DNA of 64,000 nucleotides from Phycisphaeraceae bacterium D3-23 (GTDB lineage: Bacteria; Planctomycetota; Phycisphaerae; Phycisphaerales; Phycisphaeraceae). The number at the start of each line of letters is the position of its first letter. The stretch's first letter is position 1. The position numbers and the translations under genes are program-made. The notes beneath the pieces are model-generated. The model did not search any database. It worked only from the letters and a program-made list of their open reading frames with translations, and was not told the DNA's origin. The DNA is taken from assembly GCA_039555135.1 (NCBI GenBank), contig CP114179.1:1612001-1676000 (forward strand), read 5' to 3'. Below are positions 27,217-34,660 of this stretch, piece by piece.

Positions 27217-27395
27217 GGGGCGCGGGGATGTGCGGGGAGGCGATCCGGGGCATCGCGGGCTCAGCCGTTCGGCGTTAGTGCGTGCGTGTTAGATTGATCG
27301 ACGCATGTGCTTTTTCTTGAAACACGCGGCGCATGGGCAACGTCTTAGCAATCCCATCACGACGAGTTGTCGACACTTCACCCAGGAGTCCCGCC

Positions 27396-27617
27396 ATGCC
27401 CACACGCACATGCATCGCCCTGACTTTGTTGACCGGCTTCACCCTTGCCGGGCTCACCGGCTGCATCGGCATCCGCGCCGAGAAGATCTACAGCAACGGC
27501 CCGACGCTCGGGCAGGAGCTGACCGACCTCAAGGCGGCGCACGAGCAGGGTGTGATAGACGACGCGGAGTATGCCCGGCTGCGCTCGGGTTTGATGGATG
27601 AGCGCGACGAGGACTAA
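27396..27617 (+). CDS. Small lipoprotein with SHOCT-like C-terminus
   Basis: 73 residues. Lipoprotein signal MPTRTCIALTLLTGFTLAGL ending in LTGC. The C-terminal LTDLKAAHEQGVIDDAEYAR then LRSGLMD matches the short SHOCT-type helix pair (x-L-x-x-L-x-x-G-x-I-x-x-x-E-Y-x-x-x-x). CAGGAG lies about eight bases before the ATG. It is convergent with the next gene, 25 bases away. Function unknown. Confidence 0.7.
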   Translation: MPTRTCIALTLLTGFTLAGLTGCIGIRAEKIYSNGPTLGQELTDLKAAHEQGVIDDAEYARLRSGLMDERDED

Positions 27618-27642
27618 CGCCCACTCGGCCACAGCCCCATCG

Positions 27643-28203
27643 CTATTCACCGCGCTCCTGGAGCGCGCGCACCGCGTCGAGGAAGTCGCGCATGGTTTGG
27701 GAGTTGAAGCCCTGGTCGGTGAAGTAGAGGACCTGGCCGTGCTCGTCGAGCAGCAGGAGGCGGGCGTGGCCGTCGCGGGGGTTGCCGGTGAAGCGTGCGA
27801 GGGTGCTGCCGTCCCACCAGATGCCGACGAGCCGGTCGTGCAGGGCTTCGGGGATGCGGTCGGTGGCCTGGCGGATGATGCGGCGTTTGGTGAGGAAGTA
27901 CTTGAACTGTGTAAAGGCCGCGACCTCGAAGAGCTGCGCGTCGGGCATGTTGGCGGTCGCGACCATGGCCCAGTAGTTGACTTCGTCCTGGGCCAGGGAC
28001 TGATAGATCACGAGCAGTACCGTCGGCCGCCCCAGCAGGTCGTCGGGCAGCGTGAGGTGTCCGCCGGTGAGTGTCTCGCCGGTGACGCGCGGCAGCGCCT
28101 CGCCCGTGGGGTTGCGCGCGGGGAAGACCGAGGTGCAGCCGACACACAGGGCCGGCGCAACACACAGCGCGAGAGACACAACCAGTCGGATCGATCGTTT
28201 CAC
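27643..28203 (-). CDS. Lipoprotein with thioredoxin-like fold, no catalytic CxxC
   Basis: 186 residues from a GTG start. Signal LVVSLALCVAPALCVGCTS with VGC lipobox. The mature part starts like a redoxin (LPRVTGETLTGGHLTLPDDL then GRPTVLLVIYQS), and DGSTLARFTGNPRDGHARLL then DEHGQVLYFTDQGF gives the later strands and the beta-turn region. The usual WCxxC is absent (IYQSLAQDE), so a thiol-redox role is unlikely and binding or assembly more plausible. Fold assignment is by eye. Confidence 0.6.
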   Translation of the reverse strand: MKRSIRLVVSLALCVAPALCVGCTSVFPARNPTGEALPRVTGETLTGGHLTLPDDLLGRPTVLLVIYQSLAQDEVNYWAMVATANMPDAQLFEVAAFTQFKYFLTKRRIIRQATDRIPEALHDRLVGIWWDGSTLARFTGNPRDGHARLLLLDEHGQVLYFTDQGFNSQTMRDFLDAVRALQERGE

Positions 28204-28301
28204 AGGCAGGTTTTACCATGCCCCCCGCGCACCTGCCGGGTTCATCCTTCGTGATCGGCGGGTCGGCCGGTATACTCGGACGGCCCCCACCGGAGTTCTG
28301 T

Positions 28302-29557
28302 ATGCCGATGCGTCTTGCGACTTTTGCGTTTTTGTTTTTTGCTCTGGCGGGGTTGTCGCCTTGCGCAAACGCGCAGGGGCTTGAGGTTGCGCTGGCCCAG
28401 GTACTCGGCGAGGCGCAGCCGGACGAGCGCATCCTCGCGGGCGGCGCGGACCGGGTCGGCGGGCTGCGCTGGCTCGACCGCGAATCACTCATCGTCTTCG
28501 GCGACGACGGCCGGGGCTTCTTCGACGATGTCGAGGAGACCGACGACGGCTTCGACCCCGACACCGGCGAACACCGCACCCGATACGTCTACCGCATCGA
28601 CGCCGAGTCCGGCGAGCGCGCGCCTGGGCACACCGCTTCGCGGGCGAGCAAGGCCTGACCAGCGTCTCGCCCGGCGGGCGGCACGTGCTGGTGCAGCTCG
28701 ATATCTCGGGCGGCGACGAAATCGCGGCGGACACCGCCATCGCGCAGGTGCTGGATGCACGCACGGGCGAACCGGACACCGACATCCTGCAGGGCGATGT
28801 CTGCCGGGGCGTTGGGCGGGCGGAGGACGATGGGGTCGACGACCTGGCGTTTGGCCCGCGGCGCGGCGAGATCGTTGTTGTCTTCGGCGAATCGGAAGAG
28901 GACGCCCGCCGTAGGGCGCGCGTCGATGACGAGGGCCAGCCGCTCGTCGATACGCACGGCACGCGGGCCTACCGCTACCACTGGCAGCGTCGGCGGGCCG
29001 TCGGCCGGGCGTTCAAGACCGACCCCGGGCCGATCACGTTTTCGCTTTCGCCCGGCGGGACGCTGCTGGGCTATGTCGCACCGCTCCAAAATGTCTTATG
29101 CGTCTACGGCGTCCAGGCGGAGCGCGACCGCATCCTCGCCGGCGAACACCAGACCCGGCGCGAGGCCGAGGGCTTTGGCGGTGTCGCGATCGACGTCCCG
29201 TTCTACAGCGGGATCCTGATCAGCAATACCTACGCGGTCGTCTCGCGCGACTCGCCGGGCGGCCCGGCCCCCGCGATGGTCTTCGTCATCAACCTCACCA
29301 ACGGCCAGGTCGAGGCCCGGATCGAGACACTCGGCGGGCACGTCGAGTTCGACGTCGACTTCGACCGCGAGCGCATCGCCGTCACCGGCAGCGCGAAACA
29401 CCTCGCGCTCTACGACTTCGCCGGCAACGAGTTGTACCTCGAAGAAGACGCCACCGCTCACCGCAACCACGCGATCGCGCTGTCGCCCGACGGCCGACGC
29501 GTCGCGCTGGGCGGGGATGAGAACACGGTGCGGGTGTACGACATTTCGCGGCGATAG
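28302..29557 (+). pseudogene. Frameshifted secreted beta-propeller (WD40-like) gene
   Basis: Starts MPMRLATFAFLFFALAGLSP with CGGAG six bases upstream. The first frame runs to a TGA at 28656-28658. The second frame continues the same protein (WAHRFAGEQGLTSVSPGGRH) to 29557. Joining them near 28615-28625 (GAGCGCGCGCC) requires one extra base. Blades include LRWLDRESLIVFGDDGRG, FSLSPGGTLLGYVA, HVEFDVDFDRERIAVTGSAK and IALSPDGRRVALGGDENTVR. It would be about 418 residues. It is either a recent frameshift or a sequencing slip in the GC-repeat; the intact second half favours a slip or a very recent event. Confidence 0.75.
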
Positions 29558-29666
29558 CGTCGAGGCGATCCGGGGATTCGCGGACTCAGCCCTCGGCGTG
29601 GGGTGTGTTGCGAAGTATGTTCTAATAGAGGTGTTACGTTTCACCCAGCAGAACAAGGAGCACGCG

Positions 29667-30347
29667 ATGGCGATCGAGCTGACGTTTCTAGGGCACTCGG
29701 GGTTCGTAATCAAGGACGCCGACACCGGCAAGGCCGTGGCGGTCGATCCGTTCCTGACAGGCAACCCGCTGGCGGTGAACAAGCCCGAGGACATCCAGTG
29801 CGACTACATCGCGCTGACCCACGCGCACGACGACCACTTCGGCGACACCCTGGCGATCGCGAAGCAGAACGACGCGACCGTGATCTGCGCGTTCGAGCTG
29901 GGCGAGTACCTCATGAACGAGCACGGGCTTACAAAGGTCGAGCTGGGCAACCCCGGCGGACGGATCATGACCGACTTCGGCTACGTCGCGATGACGCCGG
30001 CGTTCCATTCGTCGAGCTACCAAGGCCGGTACATGGGCCAGCCGATGGGGCTCGTGTTCTCGATCGGCGGCGTGAAGCTCTACCACTGCGGCGACACCGC
30101 GCTCTTCGGCGACATGCAACTCATCGGCGAAGTCGCCAAGCCCGACATCGCGATGATCCCGTGCGGCGACCGTTTCACGATGGGCGTCGAACTCGCCACC
30201 CGCGCCGAGATGATCAAGCCCAAGGTCGCGGTGCCGATCCACTACAAGACGTACCCGGTGCTGAACCAGACGATCGACGGGTTTGAGCCCCAAGGGGTCG
30301 AGGTGAAGGAGATGGCGCCGGGGGAGGTTTGGGCGTACGGGGGGTAA
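29667..30347 (+). CDS. UPF0173 metal-dependent hydrolase
   Basis: 226 residues, beta-lactamase fold. Metal motif LTHAHDDHFGD (HxHxDH), then AFHSSSY, YHCGDTALFGDM and the final VPIHYKTYPVL supply remaining ligands. Start MAIELTFLGHSGFVI is typical, with AAGGAG six bases upstream. The family is widespread; its natural substrate is not established, so I give no reaction. It is followed by a palindromic repeat that separates it from lpdA. Confidence 0.9.
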   Translation: MAIELTFLGHSGFVIKDADTGKAVAVDPFLTGNPLAVNKPEDIQCDYIALTHAHDDHFGDTLAIAKQNDATVICAFELGEYLMNEHGLTKVELGNPGGRIMTDFGYVAMTPAFHSSSYQGRYMGQPMGLVFSIGGVKLYHCGDTALFGDMQLIGEVAKPDIAMIPCGDRFTMGVELATRAEMIKPKVAVPIHYKTYPVLNQTIDGFEPQGVEVKEMAPGEVWAYGG

Positions 30348-30412
30348 CGGGTTTTGCTGCTCGTGGCTAAAACTGTTATACGGAACCCGTTTTGAGTTTG
30401 TGCGTTCCGGAT

Positions 30413-30549
30413 CCGGCTCCCTCTCCCTCGGAGGGAGAGGGCTGGGGTGAGGGTCGGCAGTCGGACCCGATGCGCCATCACACGCAAGCGGCAGCGCCCG
30501 ACCCTCCCCCCAACCCCCTCCCTCCCAGCAGGGAGGGGGAGCTAAGGCA
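30413..30549. repeat. C/G-rich palindromic element, copy A
   Basis: 137-base element containing CCCTCTCC/GGAGAGGG hairpins and a central GAGGGTCGGCAGTCGGACCC. It is closely similar to copy B (39644-39779): CCGGCTCC start, CAAGCGG...AGCGC middle, CCCTCCCCCCAACCCCCTCC, then GGAGGGGGAGC and AAGGCA. The middle ~20 bases diverge. Confidence 0.8.
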
Positions 30550-30578
30550 AGCCGCGCGAAATCAAAACGTGTTCCGTC

Positions 30579-31958
30579 TTAGATATGGATCGCACGCCCC
30601 GCGACGCCGAGGGCGGCTTCTTTGACGGCTTCGCTCAGGGTGGGGTGGGCGTGGCAGGCGCGGGCGATGTCTTCGCTGCTGGCGCCAAACGCCATCGCCG
30701 TGGCGCACTCGGCGATCAGTTCGCCCGCCGCGCCGGCGAGGATGTGCACACCCAGCACGCGGTCGGTCGCGGCGTCGGCGAGGATCTTCACAAACCCGTC
30801 GGTGTCGTTGTTCGCGCGGGCCCGGCCGTTGGCGATCAGCGGGAAGCTGCCCTTCTTGTAGTCGATGCCCTCGTCCTTGAGCTGCTCTTCGCTCTTGCCG
30901 ACGCTGGCGATCTCGGGGTGGGTGTAGACGATGCCGGGGATCGTGTTGTAGTCCATGTGGCCGTGGCCCGTCGCGATCATCTCGACGCAGGCGATGCCTT
31001 CTTCCTCGGCCTTGTGCGCGAGCATCGGGCCGGGCACGACGTCGCCCACGGCGTAGATGCCTTCGACGCCGGCCTCGAACTTTTCGTTGATCTCGATCTG
31101 ACCGCGCTTGTTGGGCGTGATGCCGACCTTATCGAGCCCGAGCCCGTCGGTATTGGGCTTGCGCCCCACCGCGACGAGCACGCGGTCGGCCTTGACGTCG
31201 TCCTTATCCTTGATCGAGATCGTAACGCCCCCCTTCGCGCTCTTTACGCCGGTCACCGCGCAGCCGAGCATGAAGGTGATGCCCTGTTTTTTGAGGGCCT
31301 TCATCGCTGCGCCGGCGAGCTCATCATCCATGCCGGGGAACGCGCGGTCGAGGTACTCGATGACGGTGACTTCGGCGCCCAGCCGACGCCAGACGCTGCC
31401 GAGCTCGAGGCCGATGACGCCTGCGCCGATGACGGCCAGGTGCTTGGGCACTTCCTGGTAGTCGAGCGCTTCGGTGGAGGTGTCGACAAGGTCGTCGCCG
31501 AGGTCGACGCCGGGGATAGTGGACGGCACCGAGCCGGTCGCGATGAGGACGTTCTTCGCCTTGACGGTGTCGTCGCCGATGGTGACGGTCTTGTCTTCGT
31601 TGAAGCTGGCGTGTCCCGTGTAGGTCGTGACCTTGTTCTTCTTCATGAGCGACGCGACACCGCCGGTGAGTGACTTGACAACCTTGTCTTTGCGTTTGAG
31701 CATGGCGGGCAGGTCGAGCGAGACACCTTCGACCTTGACGCCGTGGTCTTTGAGGTGGTGCAGCGCATCTTCGTACTTCTGCGAGGACTGGAGGAGGGCT
31801 TTGGACGGGATGCATCCGACGCGGAGGCATGTGCCGCCGAGCGCTTTTTCTTTCTCGACGAGGGCGGTATCGAGTCCGAGCTGTGCCGCGCGGATGGCGG
31901 CGACGTAGCCGGCGGGTCCGGCACCGATGACGAGGAGGTCGTGGTTGTGGGTAGGCAT
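30579..31958 (-). CDS. lpdA: Dihydrolipoyl dehydrogenase (E3)
   Basis: 459 residues. FAD flavoenzyme reoxidising dihydrolipoyl groups of the 2-oxoacid dehydrogenases with NAD+. FAD-binding VIGAGPAGYVAAIRAAQLG, redox disulfide GGTCLRVGCIPSKALL, NAD-binding VIGAGVIGLELGSVWRRLG, and the C-terminal base HAHPTLSEAVKEAA are all present. Start chosen at MPTHNHDLLVIGAGP. It is in the same direction as odhB and sucA but two genes away, so it may have its own promoter. Confidence 0.96.
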   Translation of the reverse strand: MPTHNHDLLVIGAGPAGYVAAIRAAQLGLDTALVEKEKALGGTCLRVGCIPSKALLQSSQKYEDALHHLKDHGVKVEGVSLDLPAMLKRKDKVVKSLTGGVASLMKKNKVTTYTGHASFNEDKTVTIGDDTVKAKNVLIATGSVPSTIPGVDLGDDLVDTSTEALDYQEVPKHLAVIGAGVIGLELGSVWRRLGAEVTVIEYLDRAFPGMDDELAGAAMKALKKQGITFMLGCAVTGVKSAKGGVTISIKDKDDVKADRVLVAVGRKPNTDGLGLDKVGITPNKRGQIEINEKFEAGVEGIYAVGDVVPGPMLAHKAEEEGIACVEMIATGHGHMDYNTIPGIVYTHPEIASVGKSEEQLKDEGIDYKKGSFPLIANGRARANNDTDGFVKILADAATDRVLGVHILAGAAGELIAECATAMAFGASSEDIARACHAHPTLSEAVKEAALGVAGRAIHI

Positions 31959-32077
31959 GTTGCGTTTCCGGGCCGTTGAAAATCGGGCCAAGCATCATAC
32001 CCATTGCTCGGCGCGGCGGCTTGCGATCGATCGGAGTGATGCCCGACGATCCGCGGCCGACACCGTCCGTCCGGGCG

Positions 32078-32755
32078 TTAGCGCGTTGGATGACCACGAC
32101 GACGACGCAGAAGCGCCAAGCCGCCCAACGCCAGCAGCGCCAACGAGCCGGGCTCGGGGATGGGGGCGGTCGTCGGGTTGCCGCCGGCCGTGCTGCTGTC
32201 GGCGGTTGGGCCGAAGGGCACGACCTGTGCCACCGCGTAGAACTCGTAGTTGAAGAAGTCGCAGCAGCCGGGCCGGTTTTCGCCGCGGATGCGGAGCATG
32301 TCGCCCTTGCGTGTCACGTCCAGGTGGATCGGTGCGCCCTGGCCGTCGACCCCGGTAAACGAGAACGCGTTGGGCGAGCCCAGCGCCCAGGAGCCGGTGA
32401 GCCCCGACAGGTTGAGCGCGCTGTCGAGGTCGAAGCTCCCGTCGTGGCGGTTGAACGCCACCGCGTCGACGGTGTGGAAGTCGGCGTAGGGGACAAGCGA
32501 GATGCGCCCGATCGTCCCGCCCGGCTCAACGATGTACGTGTAGTTGAGCCCGGAGGCGAACGTGAAACCGCCCGAGACGTGGTAGGTCTGGTCGACCCCC
32601 GCGAATCCGCCGGTGACATGCAGCGTGCTCTCCTTGGGCGAGAACTCGTACTCGGAGAGCAGGATCGGCCCGAAGGCCTGCTGCGCGGCGGCGGCCGGCG
32701 GCGCGAGCGCCAAGCACAGCGCGGCCAGAAAAACGATACAGCGGAACAACAACAT
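32078..32755 (-). CDS. PEP-CTERM secreted protein
   Basis: 225 residues. Signal peptide (LLFRCIVFLAALCLALAPPA) and a beta-rich middle (HVSGGFTFASGLNYTYIVEP). The C-terminus is a [29 protein letters not shown] with basic tail RRRRGHPTR. Such proteins are sorted and cleaved by exosortase; no exosortase is in the window. CAGGGAGTC gives a ribosome site seven bases upstream. It stands between lpdA and the zinc-ribbon gene, unrelated to either. Confidence 0.85.
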   Translation of the reverse strand: MLLFRCIVFLAALCLALAPPAAAAQQAFGPILLSEYEFSPKESTLHVTGGFAGVDQTYHVSGGFTFASGLNYTYIVEPGGTIGRISLVPYADFHTVDAVAFNRHDGSFDLDSALNLSGLTGSWALGSPNAFSFTGVDGQGAPIHLDVTRKGDMLRIRGENRPGCCDFFNYEFYAVAQVVPFGPTADSSTAGGNPTTAPIPEPGSLALLALGGLALLRRRRGHPTR

Positions 32756-32959
32756 CGGCGGACTCCCTGATCGGTGCTGGAGATGAACCGAGATCCGGTG
32801 AACCCTCATCGATGATACGGCTGACGGTGCCTGGATTCAATAGATAACCACCGATGGAACCCGCGGGCTTCGCGGGACATCAACCCGGCGATGGTAAGAG
32901 GCTTACGCTTCAATCCGCATGTGGCCGGGCCGCACCGCTAGTGCGTCGTCAGCGCCGCG

Positions 32960-33250
32960 CTAGATGAAGAAGACCTCGAAGATTACCACGGCAGAGACCA
33001 ACAGGATCGCCGACGCCCCGACTATCAGCCAGGCCCACTGCGCCCGCGTCAGCTCTCGCTCGACGATCGGCTTCTTGTCCCACACGATCTCGCTGGGGGC
33101 GGACCGCTTGCCGGAACGCTTGTGGGGTTCGAGGCCCTTGGGGTACACGCGGAACTTGCGCCCGCACTTGCGGCACTTGGCCACGCGTGTCGTCGTGACT
33201 TCCTTGGCCGCGTAACTCGTCAGGCAATGGGGGCAGGTCGCTTCTGCCAT
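32960..33250 (-). CDS. Zinc-ribbon membrane protein
   Basis: 96 residues. A zinc-ribbon at the N-terminus (ATCPHCLTSY ... AKCRKCGRKFRV: two CxxC pairs) is followed by a basic linker (KRSGKRSAPS) and one membrane helix (WAWLIVGASAILLVSAVVIF). This resembles short MJ0042-type proteins. The Cys pairs would face the cytoplasm. GAGG is found upstream of the ATG. It lies 51 bases after odhB; no known role. Confidence 0.75.
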   Translation of the reverse strand: MAEATCPHCLTSYAAKEVTTTRVAKCRKCGRKFRVYPKGLEPHKRSGKRSAPSEIVWDKKPIVERELTRAQWAWLIVGASAILLVSAVVIFEVFFI

Positions 33251-33301
33251 CGGACAACCTCGCTGAACATGGGCGATCGTGGTCGGGGAGCCCCGGCGCG
33301 G

Positions 33302-34576
33302 TCACGCCTCGATCAGCATGCGGGCGGGGTCTTCGATGACTTCTTTGATCGTTTTTAGGAAGGTCACGGCTTCGCGGCCATCGACGATGCGGTGGTCGTA
33401 GGTCAACGCGAGGTACATCATCGGGCGGATTTCGATGCGTTCGTCTTTGCCCGGTGTGCCGACGGCGATGGGTCGGCGGATGATGCCGTGCATGCCCAGG
33501 ACGCCGGACTGCGGGGCGTTGACGATCGGGGTGGAGAGCAGCGAGCCGTAGACCCCGCCGTTGGTGATGGTGAACGATCCGCCGGTGAGTTCGGAGAGCT
33601 GGAGCTTGTTGTCTTTGGCTTTGACGGCGTACTCGCCGATGGCCTTTTCGGTGCCGGCGAAGCTGAGTCGTTCGGCGTTGCGGAGGACGGGGACGACGAG
33701 CCCCTTGCCGCCGCCGATGGCGATGCCGATGTCGTAGTAGTGCTTGTAGACGACCTCGTCGCCGCGGACCTCGGCGTTGACGGCGGGGAACTGCTTGAGG
33801 GCTTCGATGCTGGCCTTGACGAAGAAGGACATGAAGCCGAGCTTGATGCCGTGCCTGGCGACGAAGCTTTCCTGGTGTTGTTTGCGCAGGTCCATGACGG
33901 CGGTCATATCGACCTCGTTGAAGGTGGTGAGCAGCGCGGCGGTCTGCTGTGCGTTGACGAGTGCCTTGGCGATGGTGCGCCGCAGCGGGTTCATGCGGAC
34001 GACTTCTTCGGGGCGGTCGCCGCCGCCGGAAGCGGTTGCTGGTGTCGATGTGGTGCCGGTCGCGCGATCCGTACTTTCGCGGCGCTCGGGTACGGCTTGG
34101 GGTGTATTGGTTTTGCCTTGGACGTGGGCGAGGACATCTTCTTTGAGCAGTCGTCCGCCGGGGCCGGTGGCTTTGACGTCGTTGGCCGCGAGGCCGTGCT
34201 CGTCGAGCAGGCGCTGTGCGGCGGGCATGACGGTGGCGTCGCCGTTGGATTTGGGGGTAGGTGCGGGGGTGGGATCCGGTGCCGCTGAAGCGGCACCCGC
34301 CGAGCCATTGGTGCTGCTTGATGGTTTGGTGCCGGCGGCGCCCTGCTCGATATGGGCGATGACGTCGCCGACGCGGGCGGTGTCGCCTTCCTTCAAGAGG
34401 AACTTCACGATCGCCCCATCGACGGGCGCGGGCAGTTCCTGGTTGACCTTGTCGGTCTCGAGTTCGACGACGGGCTGGTCGATCGTGACGGCGTCGCCTT
34501 CCTTAACCAGCCAGCGGCCGATCTCGACTTCGGTGACGGACTCGCCGACCTCGGGGACCTTTAGTTCGGTGGGCAT
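33302..34576 (-). CDS. odhB: Dihydrolipoyllysine succinyltransferase (E2 of 2-oxoglutarate dehydrogenase)
   Basis: 424 residues. Core of the complex, transferring succinyl groups to CoA. One lipoyl domain (ETDKVNQ with the lipoylated Lys43), a Ser/Pro/Ala linker, the peripheral-subunit-binding domain ([20 protein letters not shown] then [15 protein letters not shown]), a second linker and the catalytic domain (TYDHRIVDG with the catalytic His). The first linker holds a 20-base palindrome (34278-34297), GGTGCCGCT plus its reverse complement with GA between, read through in frame as ...AGAASAAP... A single lipoyl domain and [10 protein letters not shown] fit OdhB rather than pyruvate E2. Confidence 0.95.
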   Translation of the reverse strand: MPTELKVPEVGESVTEVEIGRWLVKEGDAVTIDQPVVELETDKVNQELPAPVDGAIVKFLLKEGDTARVGDVIAHIEQGAAGTKPSSSTNGSAGAASAAPDPTPAPTPKSNGDATVMPAAQRLLDEHGLAANDVKATGPGGRLLKEDVLAHVQGKTNTPQAVPERRESTDRATGTTSTPATASGGGDRPEEVVRMNPLRRTIAKALVNAQQTAALLTTFNEVDMTAVMDLRKQHQESFVARHGIKLGFMSFFVKASIEALKQFPAVNAEVRGDEVVYKHYYDIGIAIGGGKGLVVPVLRNAERLSFAGTEKAIGEYAVKAKDNKLQLSELTGGSFTITNGGVYGSLLSTPIVNAPQSGVLGMHGIIRRPIAVGTPGKDERIEIRPMMYLALTYDHRIVDGREAVTFLKTIKEVIEDPARMLIEA

Positions 34577-34660
34577 CGTGCTGCGGCTCCTGGCCTGCTG
34601 GGGGTGGTGGGCGTCGGGTCGGCGTGGGATCGGATCGTGAATCCACGCGAGAGAGTCTGT

